The notes below the pieces were generated by a model. That model saw only the letters and a list, made by a program, of their open reading frames with translations, had not been told where the DNA came from and made no database searches. From assembly GCF_012939955.1 (NCBI RefSeq), contig NZ_SPMY01000002.1, positions 48,581-112,580 of the forward strand: DNA of 64,000 bases, read 5' to 3'. A program made the position numbers and the translations under genes. The DNA comes from Candidatus Accumulibacter phosphatis (GTDB lineage Bacteria > Pseudomonadota > Gammaproteobacteria > Burkholderiales > Rhodocyclaceae). Position 1 is the stretch's first letter. Each line of letters opens with the position of its first letter. Positions 49,220 through 57,930 of the stretch are shown piece by piece.

Positions 49220-50725
49220 CTACTTTTCCTTGTTCTCCTTGAGCATGTCGAGAATAGCGTCGGTAGCCGCAGCCCCGGGCTTTTGCTGCTGTCCGTCTGG
49301 CGCGCCTTCCGCAGGCGCACCGTATCCGCCGCCACCTCCGTACGAGGAACTCGGCATCTCGATCTCGACCGAATCGAGATCCACCTTGACCTCCTTGTCG
49401 AGGCCGAAAGTCACCAGTTGCGGGAACGCAATCAGGATGCCGACCATGACGATCTGGATGCAGACAAAGGGAATCGCACCCCAGTAGATGTCGGTGGTCT
49501 TGACCGACGCCGGCGCGACCGAGCGCAGGTAGAAAAGCGCAAAGCCGAAAGGCGGATGCATGAACGAGGTCTGCATGTTCACCGCCAGCAGGATTCCGAA
49601 CCAGATCAGATCGATCCCCAGTGATTCGGCAACCGGTCCGAGCAGCGGCACGACGATGAATGAGAGTTCGAAGAAGTCGAGGAAGAAAGCGAGCAGGAAG
49701 ATCAGGACGTTGACCACGATCAGGAAGCCGACTTCACCGCCCGGCAGCCCGGTGAGGAGATGCTCGACCCAGCGGTGCCCGTCTACACCGTAGAAAGTGA
49801 GGGAGAAGACGCGCGCGCCAACCAGGATGAAGACCACGAAGGTCGTCAGCTTGGCGGTCGTATCCATTGCCTGCTTGAGCAGGCTCAGCGTCAGGCGTTT
49901 GCGCGCCAGGGCCATGATCAATGCGCCGGTGGCGCCCATGGCGCCGCCTTCGGTCGGCGTTGCGATACCCATGAAGATCGTGCCGAGGACCAGGAAGATC
50001 AGCATCAGCGGTGGCACCATGGTGGTCAGCACGCGTAGCAGCAGTTTGCTGCCATGCAGGGTGCGCGCTTCCGCTGGCAGTGCCGGTGCCCACTTGGGCT
50101 TGAAGATAGCGACCAGCAGGACATAGCCAACGTAGAAGAGGGTCAACACGATAGCCGGCAGGAAGGCGCCCTTGTACATGTCGCCGACCGACTTGCCCAA
50201 CTGGTCAGCCATGATGATCAGTACCAGCGATGGCGGCAGGATCTGGGCCAGCGTTCCCGACGCAGCGATGACGCCGGTGGCGAGCTTGGTGTTGTAGCCG
50301 TAGCGCAGCATGATCGGCAGCGAAATCAGTCCCATCGAGATCACCGACGCGGCGACGACACCGGTGGTCGCGGCGAGCAGCGCTCCGACGAAGATGACGG
50401 CCAGCGCCAGGCCACCACGCATTGGGCCGAATAGCTGCCCAATGGTGTCGAGCAGGTCTTCGGCCATTCCTGATCGTTCGAGAATCAGACCCATGAAGGT
50501 AAAGAAGGGAATGGCCAGCAGCGTGTCGTTGTTCATGATGCCGAAAATACGGTCCGGCAGGGCCTGGAAAAGTTGTGGGCCGAGCAGGCCGAGTTCGATG
50601 CCGATCAGGCCGAAGAAGATGCCGTTGGCGGCGAGCGCGAAGGCTACCGGGAAGCCGACTAGCAGGAAGAGGACCATCGAAGCAAAGATGATCGGCGCCA
50701 TGTTGTTGATCAGGAATTCGGTCAT
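49220..50725 (-). CDS. dctM: TRAP transporter large permease DctM
   Basis: 501-aa polytopic permease, about 12-13 helices. Seen: LLVGFPVAFALAANGI, FGIMNNDTLLAIPFFTFMGL, ILERSGMAEDLL, AATTGVVAASVISMGLISLP, ASGTLAQILPPSLVLIIMAD, and ATPTEGGAMGATGAL, all family motifs. After the last helix there is an unusual tail of about 65 residues with EIEMPSSSYGGGGGYG and Pro/Gln-rich sequence, absent from typical DctM. Overlaps dctQ by one base (shared A of stop and start), so they are coupled. Confidence 0.93.
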   Translation of the reverse strand: MTEFLINNMAPIIFASMVLFLLVGFPVAFALAANGIFFGLIGIELGLLGPQLFQALPDRIFGIMNNDTLLAIPFFTFMGLILERSGMAEDLLDTIGQLFGPMRGGLALAVIFVGALLAATTGVVAASVISMGLISLPIMLRYGYNTKLATGVIAASGTLAQILPPSLVLIIMADQLGKSVGDMYKGAFLPAIVLTLFYVGYVLLVAIFKPKWAPALPAEARTLHGSKLLLRVLTTMVPPLMLIFLVLGTIFMGIATPTEGGAMGATGALIMALARKRLTLSLLKQAMDTTAKLTTFVVFILVGARVFSLTFYGVDGHRWVEHLLTGLPGGEVGFLIVVNVLIFLLAFFLDFFELSFIVVPLLGPVAESLGIDLIWFGILLAVNMQTSFMHPPFGFALFYLRSVAPASVKTTDIYWGAIPFVCIQIVMVGILIAFPQLVTFGLDKEVKVDLDSVEIEMPSSSYGGGGGYGAPAEGAPDGQQQKPGAAATDAILDMLKENKEK

Positions 50726-51312
50726 CAGAGTTCTCCCTGTTTGGCTTTGATGGCTAGCGCGAGTTCTTCTTCAGCGGTCGGCGTGTGCGACTTGGCGCCG
50801 GGATCCGGACACCGGCCCTGCACGAAGCCAATGCGCTTGATCAGTTCCGAAAAGCCCTGAATCACCAGCAGGAAAAAGCCGATAGGGACCATCAGGCGAA
50901 CCGGCCAGACGGTGAGGCCGCCGGCGTTGCTCGATTGCTCGTTGGTTTCGTAGGCGAGGACAAAGATCGGCCACGACATGTACATGATGGCGATGGCCAT
51001 CGGCATCAGGAAGAAAATGATGCCGAAGATGTCGATCATCGCCTGGCCGCGCCGGGAGAAGCGACCGGCGACAAGGTCGATACGCACATGCTCGTTGCGC
51101 ATCAGAGTGTAACCGGCGCAAAACAGGAAAATCGCCGAGAACAGATACCACTGAATCTCGAGAAAGGCGTTCGAGCTGTAGTCGATGGTGTAACGCATGA
51201 CGGCGTTACCGGCACCGATCAGGGTGACGATCAGCACCAGCCAGATGATGCTCTTGCCGACGCGTTCGGTAAGGCCATCAATCAGGCTTGAAAGCTTGAG
51301 TAAACCATTCAC
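50725..51312 (-). CDS. dctQ: TRAP transporter small permease DctQ
   Basis: 195-aa membrane protein with four helices. Seen: GLTERVGKSIIWLVLIVTLI, FLEIQWYLFSAIFLFCAGYT, then NEHVRIDLVAGRFSRRGQAM, the DctQ signature around the second and third helices. AAAGGAGGA lies about 10 bases before the ATG. First gene of the leftward dctQM unit. A short C-terminal cytosolic tail is rich in charged residues. Confidence 0.92.
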   Translation of the reverse strand: MNGLLKLSSLIDGLTERVGKSIIWLVLIVTLIGAGNAVMRYTIDYSSNAFLEIQWYLFSAIFLFCAGYTLMRNEHVRIDLVAGRFSRRGQAMIDIFGIIFFLMPMAIAIMYMSWPIFVLAYETNEQSSNAGGLTVWPVRLMVPIGFFLLVIQGFSELIKRIGFVQGRCPDPGAKSHTPTAEEELALAIKAKQGEL

Positions 51313-51912
51313 GGGAAAATCCTCCTTTGACAGCTGGAAACGCGGCCCTCGCAGAGCTGATCACATGCCAGTCGCCTCTTCATCGGGCGGCTTGGCTCGG
51401 CTGCGGTACCAAAAAACTATGGGCCGCAAACATGGCGGCACGATAGTCGGCCGATTATGGCACATCTTTTCGCTATGCAAGCGCGCTTGTTAAACATGAA
51501 AACCATGCTGACGGGGTGGTAAAAGGTCTTGCCGATCAGGTGTTTAGGCGAAAGCCATGTGCCAGCACAAGAGGCGTTGCGCTGGCGCCGAGCGAGCTAT
51601 GCTGCCGTCGCTCAGCTGGTTTCTCGCTGGCGCAGTTCCGGCGCCTTGCCGTCGTCCGGCTGGATTCGATAGCGGGCCGCGTAGCGGGCTGGCAGAAAGC
51701 GCGCGGTGAGCAGGGCGGCGTCAATCAGATCGCTGATCAAGTGTGCATCTACCGCACGTATTCCCTGCGAGCGTTGCCAGCCCCTCACGCTGCGGGCGTC
51801 GATTGCGCTACCATGCCCCGTCAGATTGTCCTCTCCTGTTGTCCGTGCGCGCCATGACCCGCTGGCGCGTGCAGCAGGAGCCTCCCAGCGGAAGCACGAT
51901 GCCGAAGAGTGA
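51313..51912. other. Intergenic stretch between dctQ and the AI-2E-type permease gene
   Basis: About 600 bases. It should hold the promoters of dctQM (leftward) and of the permease (rightward). A leftward frame ending at 51612 has about 58 codons with coding-like third positions from a GTG near 51788 (VRGWQRSQGIRAVDAHLISD onward), but there is no recognised family or clear ribosome site. I see no RNA or mobile element. Confidence 0.45.
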
Positions 51913-53040
51913 ATGATGAATAGCCCCAGAACCGAAGTCGCCCGAACAACCCTGGCCGTCCTTTTCATCGGCGTGCTGATTGCCGCTTCGGGCTGGATCC
52001 TGAGGCCGTTTCTGCCGGCCCTGATCTGGGCGACGATGGTTGTCGTCGCCACCTGGCCGGTGATGCTGCGCGTGCAGCGACAGCTCGGCAACCGGCGTGC
52101 TCCGGCGGTGATGGTCATGACCCTGCTGGTACTCCTGGTCCTCGTCGTTCCCTTGTCGTTGGCCATCGCGACCCTCGTCGAGAACGCTCACCACATCGTC
52201 AGTTGGGGGAGGTTTGCCGCAAGCTTCGAGGTGCCGCCACCCCCTGACTGGGTTCCCAACCTGCCGCTGATCGGGCACAAGCTCGACCAGGCCTGGATGC
52301 AGCTGGCGGTGGCTGGAACCCAGGAACTGACGGCCAAGATCGCCCCCTATGCGGGCAATCTGACCAAGTGGTTCGCCAGAGAAGTCGGCAGCTTTGGCCT
52401 GGTTTTCGTGCAGTTTCTATTGACCGTCGCCCTGTCCGCAGTTCTCTATTCAGGCGGCGAACAGGCCGCTGACGAAATGCTGCGGTTCGGTCGCCGCCTG
52501 GCCGGTGAGCGCGGTGAAGGCGCCGTCGTGCTGGCTGGGCAAGCCGTTCGCGCGGTCGCCCTTGGCGTCGGCATTACGGCGTTTGTACAGTCGGTACTCG
52601 GTGGCATTGGCCTGGCCATCGCCGGCGTACCTTTTGCGCCCGTGCTGACTGCCTTGATGTTCATGCTCTGCATCGCCCAACTTGGGCCGACGCTGGTGTT
52701 GGCACCGGCCGTCGCCTGGTTGTACTGGAGTGGCGATACCGGCTGGGGCACTTTCCTCCTGGTGTGGACGGTAATCGTCGGGACCATGGACAATTTCCTG
52801 CGTCCGCTGCTCATCAAGCAGGGGGCCGACCTGCCCTTGCTGCTGATTCTCGCTGGCGTCATTGGCGGCTTGCTGGCCTTCGGTCTGGTCGGCATCTTCG
52901 TCGGCCCGGTGGTCCTGGCGGTCAGTTACACTCTGCTCGAAGCCTGGTTGCGTGATGATCCGATTCGGCCAGGTGCGCCGTCGGCGAGCATTGCCGAAGC
53001 GCCCGTCGCGGAGAAAAAGGGCCAATCGGCTGGCGGCTGA
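51913..53040 (+). CDS. AI-2E family (PerM-type) permease
   Basis: 375-aa membrane protein with about 8 helices, family formerly UPF0118. Seen: ILRPFLPALIWATMVVVATW at the N-terminus, VLTALMFMLCIAQLGPTLVL, then FLRPLLIKQGADLPLLLILA and GLLAFGLVGIFVGPVVLAV, both hallmarks. Members export diverse small molecules or act as sodium/proton antiporters; autoinducer-2 transport is proven for few. The substrate cannot be inferred here. The C-terminal 25 residues are polar and low in structure. Confidence 0.9.
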   Translation: MMNSPRTEVARTTLAVLFIGVLIAASGWILRPFLPALIWATMVVVATWPVMLRVQRQLGNRRAPAVMVMTLLVLLVLVVPLSLAIATLVENAHHIVSWGRFAASFEVPPPPDWVPNLPLIGHKLDQAWMQLAVAGTQELTAKIAPYAGNLTKWFAREVGSFGLVFVQFLLTVALSAVLYSGGEQAADEMLRFGRRLAGERGEGAVVLAGQAVRAVALGVGITAFVQSVLGGIGLAIAGVPFAPVLTALMFMLCIAQLGPTLVLAPAVAWLYWSGDTGWGTFLLVWTVIVGTMDNFLRPLLIKQGADLPLLLILAGVIGGLLAFGLVGIFVGPVVLAVSYTLLEAWLRDDPIRPGAPSASIAEAPVAEKKGQSAGG

Positions 53041-53176
53041 TCGCTGTCCTTGCTGTTGTTCTCGGTCGGCGAAGTCAAGAGCTGGGCGAGGCCGGCGGCA
53101 AGGGGCGGCATGCTAGAATCCAGCGCCCTTCCGCCCAGCAACCATCCAGCAATCACCACTCTACTTGGGCTTTGTT

Positions 53177-53782
53177 ATGTTCTCTGGAATCATCGCCGCC
53201 GTTGGCCAAATCACCGCCGTTACGCCTCGTGACGATGGCGCTGCAACCGTTCGCTTGACCATCGACGCCGGCAAGCTCGACCTTGATGACGTCGTGCTCG
53301 GCGATTCGATTGCCTGCAACGGCGTCTGCCTGACAGTGGTCGATCAACTGGGCCCGTGTTTCTGCGTCGATGTTTCCCCGGAATCTCTGGCCTGCACCGT
53401 TGGCCTCGCCGGACCTGGCCCGGTCAACCTCGAGAAAGCCCTGCGGCTGGCCGATCGCCTCGGGGGGCATCTGGTTTCCGGGCACGTCGACGGCATCGGC
53501 GAGGTCTTGCGTTTCGACCCGGTGGGCGACAACCGCCTGCTCGAAATCGGTGCCCCGCAAGCGCTTGCCAGGTATATCGCCCGCAAGGGGTCAATCACGG
53601 TTGATGGCGTCAGCCTGACGACCAACGCGGTAGACGGCGCCACCTTCACCATCAATCTGATCCCGCACACGCTCGAAGCGACCAGCTTGGGTCGCTTGCA
53701 GCCCGGTAGCCGGGTAAATCTCGAAATCGACCTGATCGCGCGCTACTGCGAACGGCTGTTGAGCGCCCATGAGGAGCAGTGA
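53177..53782 (+). CDS. ribE: Riboflavin synthase alpha chain
   Basis: Converts two 6,7-dimethyl-8-ribityllumazines to riboflavin. 201 aa made of two lumazine-binding repeats: MFSGIIAAVGQITAV with GDSIACNGVCLTVVD in the first, and GGHLVSGHVDGIGEV with GSITVDGVSLTTNAVDG in the second. MFSGII is the near-invariant start, so I use the ATG at 53177. No FMN riboswitch is visible in the about 135 bases upstream, and the other rib genes are not adjacent. Confidence 0.95.
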   Translation: MFSGIIAAVGQITAVTPRDDGAATVRLTIDAGKLDLDDVVLGDSIACNGVCLTVVDQLGPCFCVDVSPESLACTVGLAGPGPVNLEKALRLADRLGGHLVSGHVDGIGEVLRFDPVGDNRLLEIGAPQALARYIARKGSITVDGVSLTTNAVDGATFTINLIPHTLEATSLGRLQPGSRVNLEIDLIARYCERLLSAHEEQ

Positions 53783-54335
53783 GGGCGGCCTGATTCGCGT
53801 TGGTTCGCGTCGCCCGTAACAAGCGCTCACGACTGATCGCCTGCGGAGGTTGTCGCGTCGACAGCGGCGCTCGCGGTCTGCAGGATTCTTCCAGGCAGGC
53901 AGGCAGGCAGGAATGGATCTCTCCCTGCACCAGCAGCGGACCGTCGTCGGCGCGCATCCCCAGCGCGAATGCGACCTGGCCGAGCGTGGGCCACTATCGG
54001 TGCCAGAAAGAATCCCTTCTCGCGCGTGAAGGCGGCACGGGGTCCGGCAATCCCTCCGCTCCTGCAAAGCATGCCAGCGCGCTGAAGATGACGGACCCCG
54101 TGACTTAGTTCATAACCAGCTGCCGGCTCGACGAGAGATACTTGATTCCGAAGTCGAGCCAGGCTGTGGATTCGCCTTCCCCGCTCCGAGAAGCCTTGCC
54201 GGGCTTCAAAAGCGGATGTGCGTCGCGTCCTCGGTTGGCACGGCAATGATTAGTGGTCATTGCTTAGCGTGCTTGTGCCCCCTGAAGCGCGGTCTGAAAA
54301 ACCATCATTCAGTTACTTCGGAACGGAATCGTACC
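53783..54335. other. Gene-poor stretch with a (CAGG)5 repeat
   Basis: About 550 bases between riboflavin synthase and the PEP-CTERM gene. Frames of 100-140 codons cross it on both strands but look like chance, with many Arg/Pro/Cys and no domain. One leftward segment (FALGMRADDGPLLVQGEIHS) looks protein-like and ends in the tetranucleotide repeat at 53892-53911, so a decayed gene is possible. I cannot name it. Confidence 0.45.
53892..53911. repeat. Tetranucleotide tandem repeat (CAGG)5
   Basis: Five perfect copies of CAGG in a row. Such repeats can change copy number by slippage. It does not lie in a gene I can support. Confidence 0.85.
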
Positions 54336-55244
54336 ATGAATATCTCTTCTCGCAAGCCTGAGGCCTGCTCGAGGTCGACCGTAGCTGGCCGCATCCGCCG
54401 CTGTCTCGCTCCCGCCTTGTTGGTGGCTGGCTTCGCCGCCCTGGCGGTCAGTGCTTCCGACGCCAGCGCAGGCACCGTCTACCAGGACTGGAACTACGCC
54501 ATCGACTCGTTTACTGACGGCTCCGGTGGGGCGTCTTACGAAGAGCGTGGCCTGGCCTTCCGCAAGATCGGCTCGACCGGCTACTTCGCGATCAGTGGCG
54601 GGATGCCGCTGGCGGGGGTGACCAACGCCGGTGCCCGCAATGGGAGCATTGCCCCGGGCGATCTCTATCTCAACTTCTCGTCGCACAATCTCGACACGCC
54701 AGGCGAGTTCAATGACCCCAGAGTGTTCGGAATTCGCTTTGCCAGTGCCAACGACTCGCTTGGCAACGGCACCCCCGGCGTCAGCAATACGACCCTTGGC
54801 TTGTTCAAGAACCTGAGCGTCGTCAATCTGACCTTGGCGAACCAAGGTTACGCAAGCTTGCAGGCTTACTACGATGCCGGCTTCGGGCGGCCCACGGGCA
54901 GCATGGGTGACCTGAGCTCGACCACCGACGTGACCAACTACTTCGGCAATCGCGACATCTATGCCAACATTGCCAGCGGCGCCCTGGTGTCGGCTATCAG
55001 TTCGCTCAACAAAATCCAACTAGAGAACCTGGGCCTTGATTTTGCCCACTTTGGTGCCGTCGGCCCACAAATCTTCGGCTTCTCTTTTGACCTCGCCGCG
55101 CTGCCTGGCGGGAAATTCACGGCGCATTTCTTCGAGGAATGCATCAACGATGGTATCGCCTTGTACGGCACTGTACCCGAACCGGGGACGCTCGCGCTCT
55201 TCGGCCTGGCGCTCGCTGGCTTCACCCTTCGCCGCCGTCGCTAG
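54336..55244 (+). CDS. PEP-CTERM sorted surface/extracellular protein
   Basis: 302-aa exported protein. The N-terminus MNISSRKPEACSRSTVAGRI is followed by a hydrophobic stretch (ALLVAGFAALAVSASDASAG), a signal peptide. The C-terminus is a textbook PEP-CTERM tag: VPEPGTLALFGLALAGF then RRRR, recognised by exosortase/EpsH. The body is Gly/Asn/Ser/Thr-rich and probably beta-structured, with no catalytic motif. PEP-CTERM proteins are linked to exopolysaccharide and floc formation. No exosortase gene is in the window. The ATG at 54336 is chosen because it directly precedes the signal peptide. Confidence 0.88.
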   Translation: MNISSRKPEACSRSTVAGRIRRCLAPALLVAGFAALAVSASDASAGTVYQDWNYAIDSFTDGSGGASYEERGLAFRKIGSTGYFAISGGMPLAGVTNAGARNGSIAPGDLYLNFSSHNLDTPGEFNDPRVFGIRFASANDSLGNGTPGVSNTTLGLFKNLSVVNLTLANQGYASLQAYYDAGFGRPTGSMGDLSSTTDVTNYFGNRDIYANIASGALVSAISSLNKIQLENLGLDFAHFGAVGPQIFGFSFDLAALPGGKFTAHFFEECINDGIALYGTVPEPGTLALFGLALAGFTLRRRR

Positions 55245-55366
55245 ATTTGGCGCCTGGCCGGCGCACGCCACAAGGAGGTGGGCGAGGTGTGTGCCGATTC
55301 CCCCACATGAATGCTGCCCATCACCGCCGCACTTCGTGTCGGCATCGGTGTCGGCGCGGCTGCCAG

Positions 55367-56467
55367 CTAGGCCTGCCGAGTGCTCACCCCTAGCCATGGC
55401 AGCAGCACCGCCGCCGCATCTTCAGCGCCCGAGGGCGTCGGAATCGGCGGCGCGGCCTGGCGCCACAAGGCCTCGAGTGAGGGCAGCAGCCGACCGGCAA
55501 GCAGCTCGCCAGCGCTGATTTCCCTGCAGCGGCCGTGCGTTTGCAGCCAGTCGATCAGGAAATCCTGCTCTGGCCAGTCTTCACGGCGCAGGTAGAGCAG
55601 CGGCGTGCCGTTGCAGGCGGCTTCGGCGAAAGTGCCGTAGCCGGGCTTGGTAAGCACCGCGTCTACCGAACGCAAGACATCGGCGATCGATAGCCCGAGA
55701 GGTTCGAAATCGCTGACGCTCGGATGTGTGAGCTGCCAGGCCTGTGGAATCAAGCAGCGTACGCCGGGGATCGCTGGCCAGGCAGCAATGGGCAGCTCCT
55801 TCTCGAAGCCGCCAAAAGCGATCAGGACCAGGCGCTCGTCCTTGCCGCTGCCCAGCCGTTCGCGCAGGGCCTTCCGACAGTCGTTGCCGAGTGCGGCCAG
55901 CGGGCCGATGGGGCGTAGCCGTGGCAGGTCGGCCATGGCCATTCCCGGTGTCGCGCGCAGGAAGCACTCGGCACTTGCATACGCGTCCAGCATCTGGCGA
56001 TGAATGGCCTCTGCCCACTTCTCCCTGGCGAAGAAATGGGCAAAGAGCTCGGCCCAGTTCAGCGAGCACATGGACACCGACGGGATGCCGGCGCGTGCGG
56101 CACCGGCCAGCGGCAGGTAGGCAACGTCGCTGAACACCAGATTGGGCTGCAGCTCGCGGAAGAGGCGGGCATCACGATCAACCAGGCGGTCCCAGTCGGC
56201 GTGCTGACGGCGATAGGCGAGCGCCGTCGCCTCGAGGTCGAGGCTGACGGCATCGTGCATCACGTAGCCGAAGTCGCTGCGCTCTTGCAGGTGGGTGAAG
56301 TCGGCCATGACGCGTGCCTGCAGCTTGTCGGTGGGCAGGCCGCTGCGGATGGTCAGGCGCAGTTCCGGCAAGCGCTTGCTGAGCGTGTTGAGCACCGGCG
56401 CCGCCTGCGCCAGATGACCGAATCCATGCGCCGAGATGTCGACAAAGAGGTGCGCCGGCTGCTTCAT
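55367..56467 (-). CDS. MurG-like GT-B glycosyltransferase of unknown substrate
   Basis: 366 aa from the ATG at 56467. Seen: LFVDISAHGFGHLAQAAPVL, a Gly/His-rich loop like the acceptor loop of MurG-type enzymes, then VLIAFGGFEKELPI and, near the C-terminus, VDAVLTKPGYGTFAEAACNG with PLLYLRREDWPEQDFL, the nucleotide-sugar donor site. Similar domains occur in uncharacterised glycosyltransferases and N-terminal parts of sugar kinases. Its ATG overlaps the trhP stop by four bases, so the two are co-translated, which is not an obvious functional pair. Confidence 0.75.
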   Translation of the reverse strand: MKQPAHLFVDISAHGFGHLAQAAPVLNTLSKRLPELRLTIRSGLPTDKLQARVMADFTHLQERSDFGYVMHDAVSLDLEATALAYRRQHADWDRLVDRDARLFRELQPNLVFSDVAYLPLAGAARAGIPSVSMCSLNWAELFAHFFAREKWAEAIHRQMLDAYASAECFLRATPGMAMADLPRLRPIGPLAALGNDCRKALRERLGSGKDERLVLIAFGGFEKELPIAAWPAIPGVRCLIPQAWQLTHPSVSDFEPLGLSIADVLRSVDAVLTKPGYGTFAEAACNGTPLLYLRREDWPEQDFLIDWLQTHGRCREISAGELLAGRLLPSLEALWRQAAPPIPTPSGAEDAAAVLLPWLGVSTRQA

Positions 56468-57819
56468 TGCTGGCCGGAGGATGAGACGAAGCGCGCCAGC
56501 ATCGCGCCGGGCAGTTCCGTTGGCAGAGCAATCCACACCTTGTGGCCGTTGCCCGGAGCGACGCGGATTTCGGCACCGCCGAGGTTTTCCATGCGCTCCA
56601 CCGTGATGACGCGATTGCCCGAGGGGTGGATGATCTCCAGCCGATCGCCGACCGAGATGCGGTTCTTTATGTCGATCAGCGCCAGCGCCCGCGCCGCGTT
56701 CCAGTCGATGACGTCGCCAACGTAGAGGCTGCGTCCCGACTCCGAGTGGCCACGCAGGTAGTTCTGCATTTCGTGTTCGTGGTGGCGCTGATAGAAGCCG
56801 TCGGTGTAGCCGCGATTGGCGAGGCCCTCGAGTTCGCCGAGCAGGCTGGGGTCGAAAGGGCGGCCGGCAACGGCGTCGTCGATGGCGCGCCGGTAGACCT
56901 GTGTGCTGCGCGCAACGTAGTAGGGCGATTTGGTGCGCCCCTCGATCTTCAACGAGTCGACGCCGATCTCGACCAGGCGGCGGACGTGCTCGACGGCGCG
57001 CAGATCCTTCGAGTTCATGATGTAGGTGCCGTGCTCATCCTCTTCTATCGGCATCAGCTCGCCCGGGCGCTCCTTCTCTTCGAGCAGCCATTCGCCGCTG
57101 CTGCTGCCCGTGTTAGCCATGCCGGCCGCGCTGCCCGCGTGGCCGGCGCCCATGCCGACAGCCGCCTCGGCGTCCGCCGGCTTCACTTTGTAATCCCAGC
57201 GACACGAATTGGTGCAGCTACCCTGGTTGGGATCGCGATGGTTGAAGTAGCCGGAAAGCAGGCAGCGGCCCGAGTAGGCGATGCACAGGGCGCCATGCAC
57301 AAAGACCTCGAGTTCCATCTCCGGGCATTCCTGGCGAATCTCGGCGACTTCGTCGAGCGACAGCTCGCGCGACAGGATGACGCGGCTGATCCCCAGTTTG
57401 CGCCAGAAGCGTACCGCCGCGAAGTTGACCGTATTGGCCTGCACCGAGAGATGCACCGGCATTTCCGGCCAGGTTTCGCGCACCATGTCGATCAGCCCCG
57501 GGTCGGCCATGATCAGCGCGTCGGGCTGGAGCGCCACGACCGGCGCCATGTCGGCCAGGTAGGTACGCACCTTGCGGTTGTGCGGCAGGACGTTGCTGAC
57601 CACGTACAGTTTCTTGTCGGCGGCGTGTGCTTCGCCAATTGCAGTGGCCAGCGTGTCGAGATCGCCGAAGGCATTGTTGCGCACGCGCAGGCTGTAACGC
57701 GGCTGGCCGGCATAGACGGCATCGGCGCCGTAGGCGAAGGCCGTGCGCAGCATCGTCGGCGAACCGGCAGGAGCGAGCAATTCGGGAGAGGTCGCGGTGG
57801 AGGGCGAAGCAGGGATCAA
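56464..57819 (-). CDS. trhP: tRNA 5-hydroxyuridine hydroxylase TrhP (U32 peptidase family, YegQ)
   Basis: 451-aa U32-family protein. In E. coli, TrhP uses prephenate to form 5-hydroxyuridine at the tRNA wobble position. Seen: PELLAPAGSPTMLRTAFAYG, GADAVYAG, VHLSVQANTVNF, the U32 signature EVFVHGALCIAYSGRCLLS, NQGSCTNSCRWDY (Fe-S type Cys cluster) and LKIEGRTKSPYYVA. An insertion around residues 215-240, rich in Gly and Ala (VGMGAGHAGSAAGMANTGSS), is longer than I expect. First gene of a two-gene unit with the glycosyltransferase. Confidence 0.9.
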   Translation of the reverse strand: MIPASPSTATSPELLAPAGSPTMLRTAFAYGADAVYAGQPRYSLRVRNNAFGDLDTLATAIGEAHAADKKLYVVSNVLPHNRKVRTYLADMAPVVALQPDALIMADPGLIDMVRETWPEMPVHLSVQANTVNFAAVRFWRKLGISRVILSRELSLDEVAEIRQECPEMELEVFVHGALCIAYSGRCLLSGYFNHRDPNQGSCTNSCRWDYKVKPADAEAAVGMGAGHAGSAAGMANTGSSSGEWLLEEKERPGELMPIEEDEHGTYIMNSKDLRAVEHVRRLVEIGVDSLKIEGRTKSPYYVARSTQVYRRAIDDAVAGRPFDPSLLGELEGLANRGYTDGFYQRHHEHEMQNYLRGHSESGRSLYVGDVIDWNAARALALIDIKNRISVGDRLEIIHPSGNRVITVERMENLGGAEIRVAPGNGHKVWIALPTELPGAMLARFVSSSGQQ

Positions 57820-57930
57820 GGCTGAGATGGCAGGAATCCGGGGAGGGGGCGTGACAGGGTACTAAGAGTAGAATGCGGCGAATCGCGATTCTAACCGTAT
57901 TTCTCGCCCCATTTTCCAGAGCACCAGCCC

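Noticed and set aside
53041..53176. FMN riboswitch before riboflavin synthase
   Set aside because: None of the conserved RFN element blocks are present in the upstream sequence.
53800..54246. Short frames on both strands around the (CAGG)5 repeat
   Set aside because: No start signal, no domain, and biased residue content; noted only as a possible remnant.
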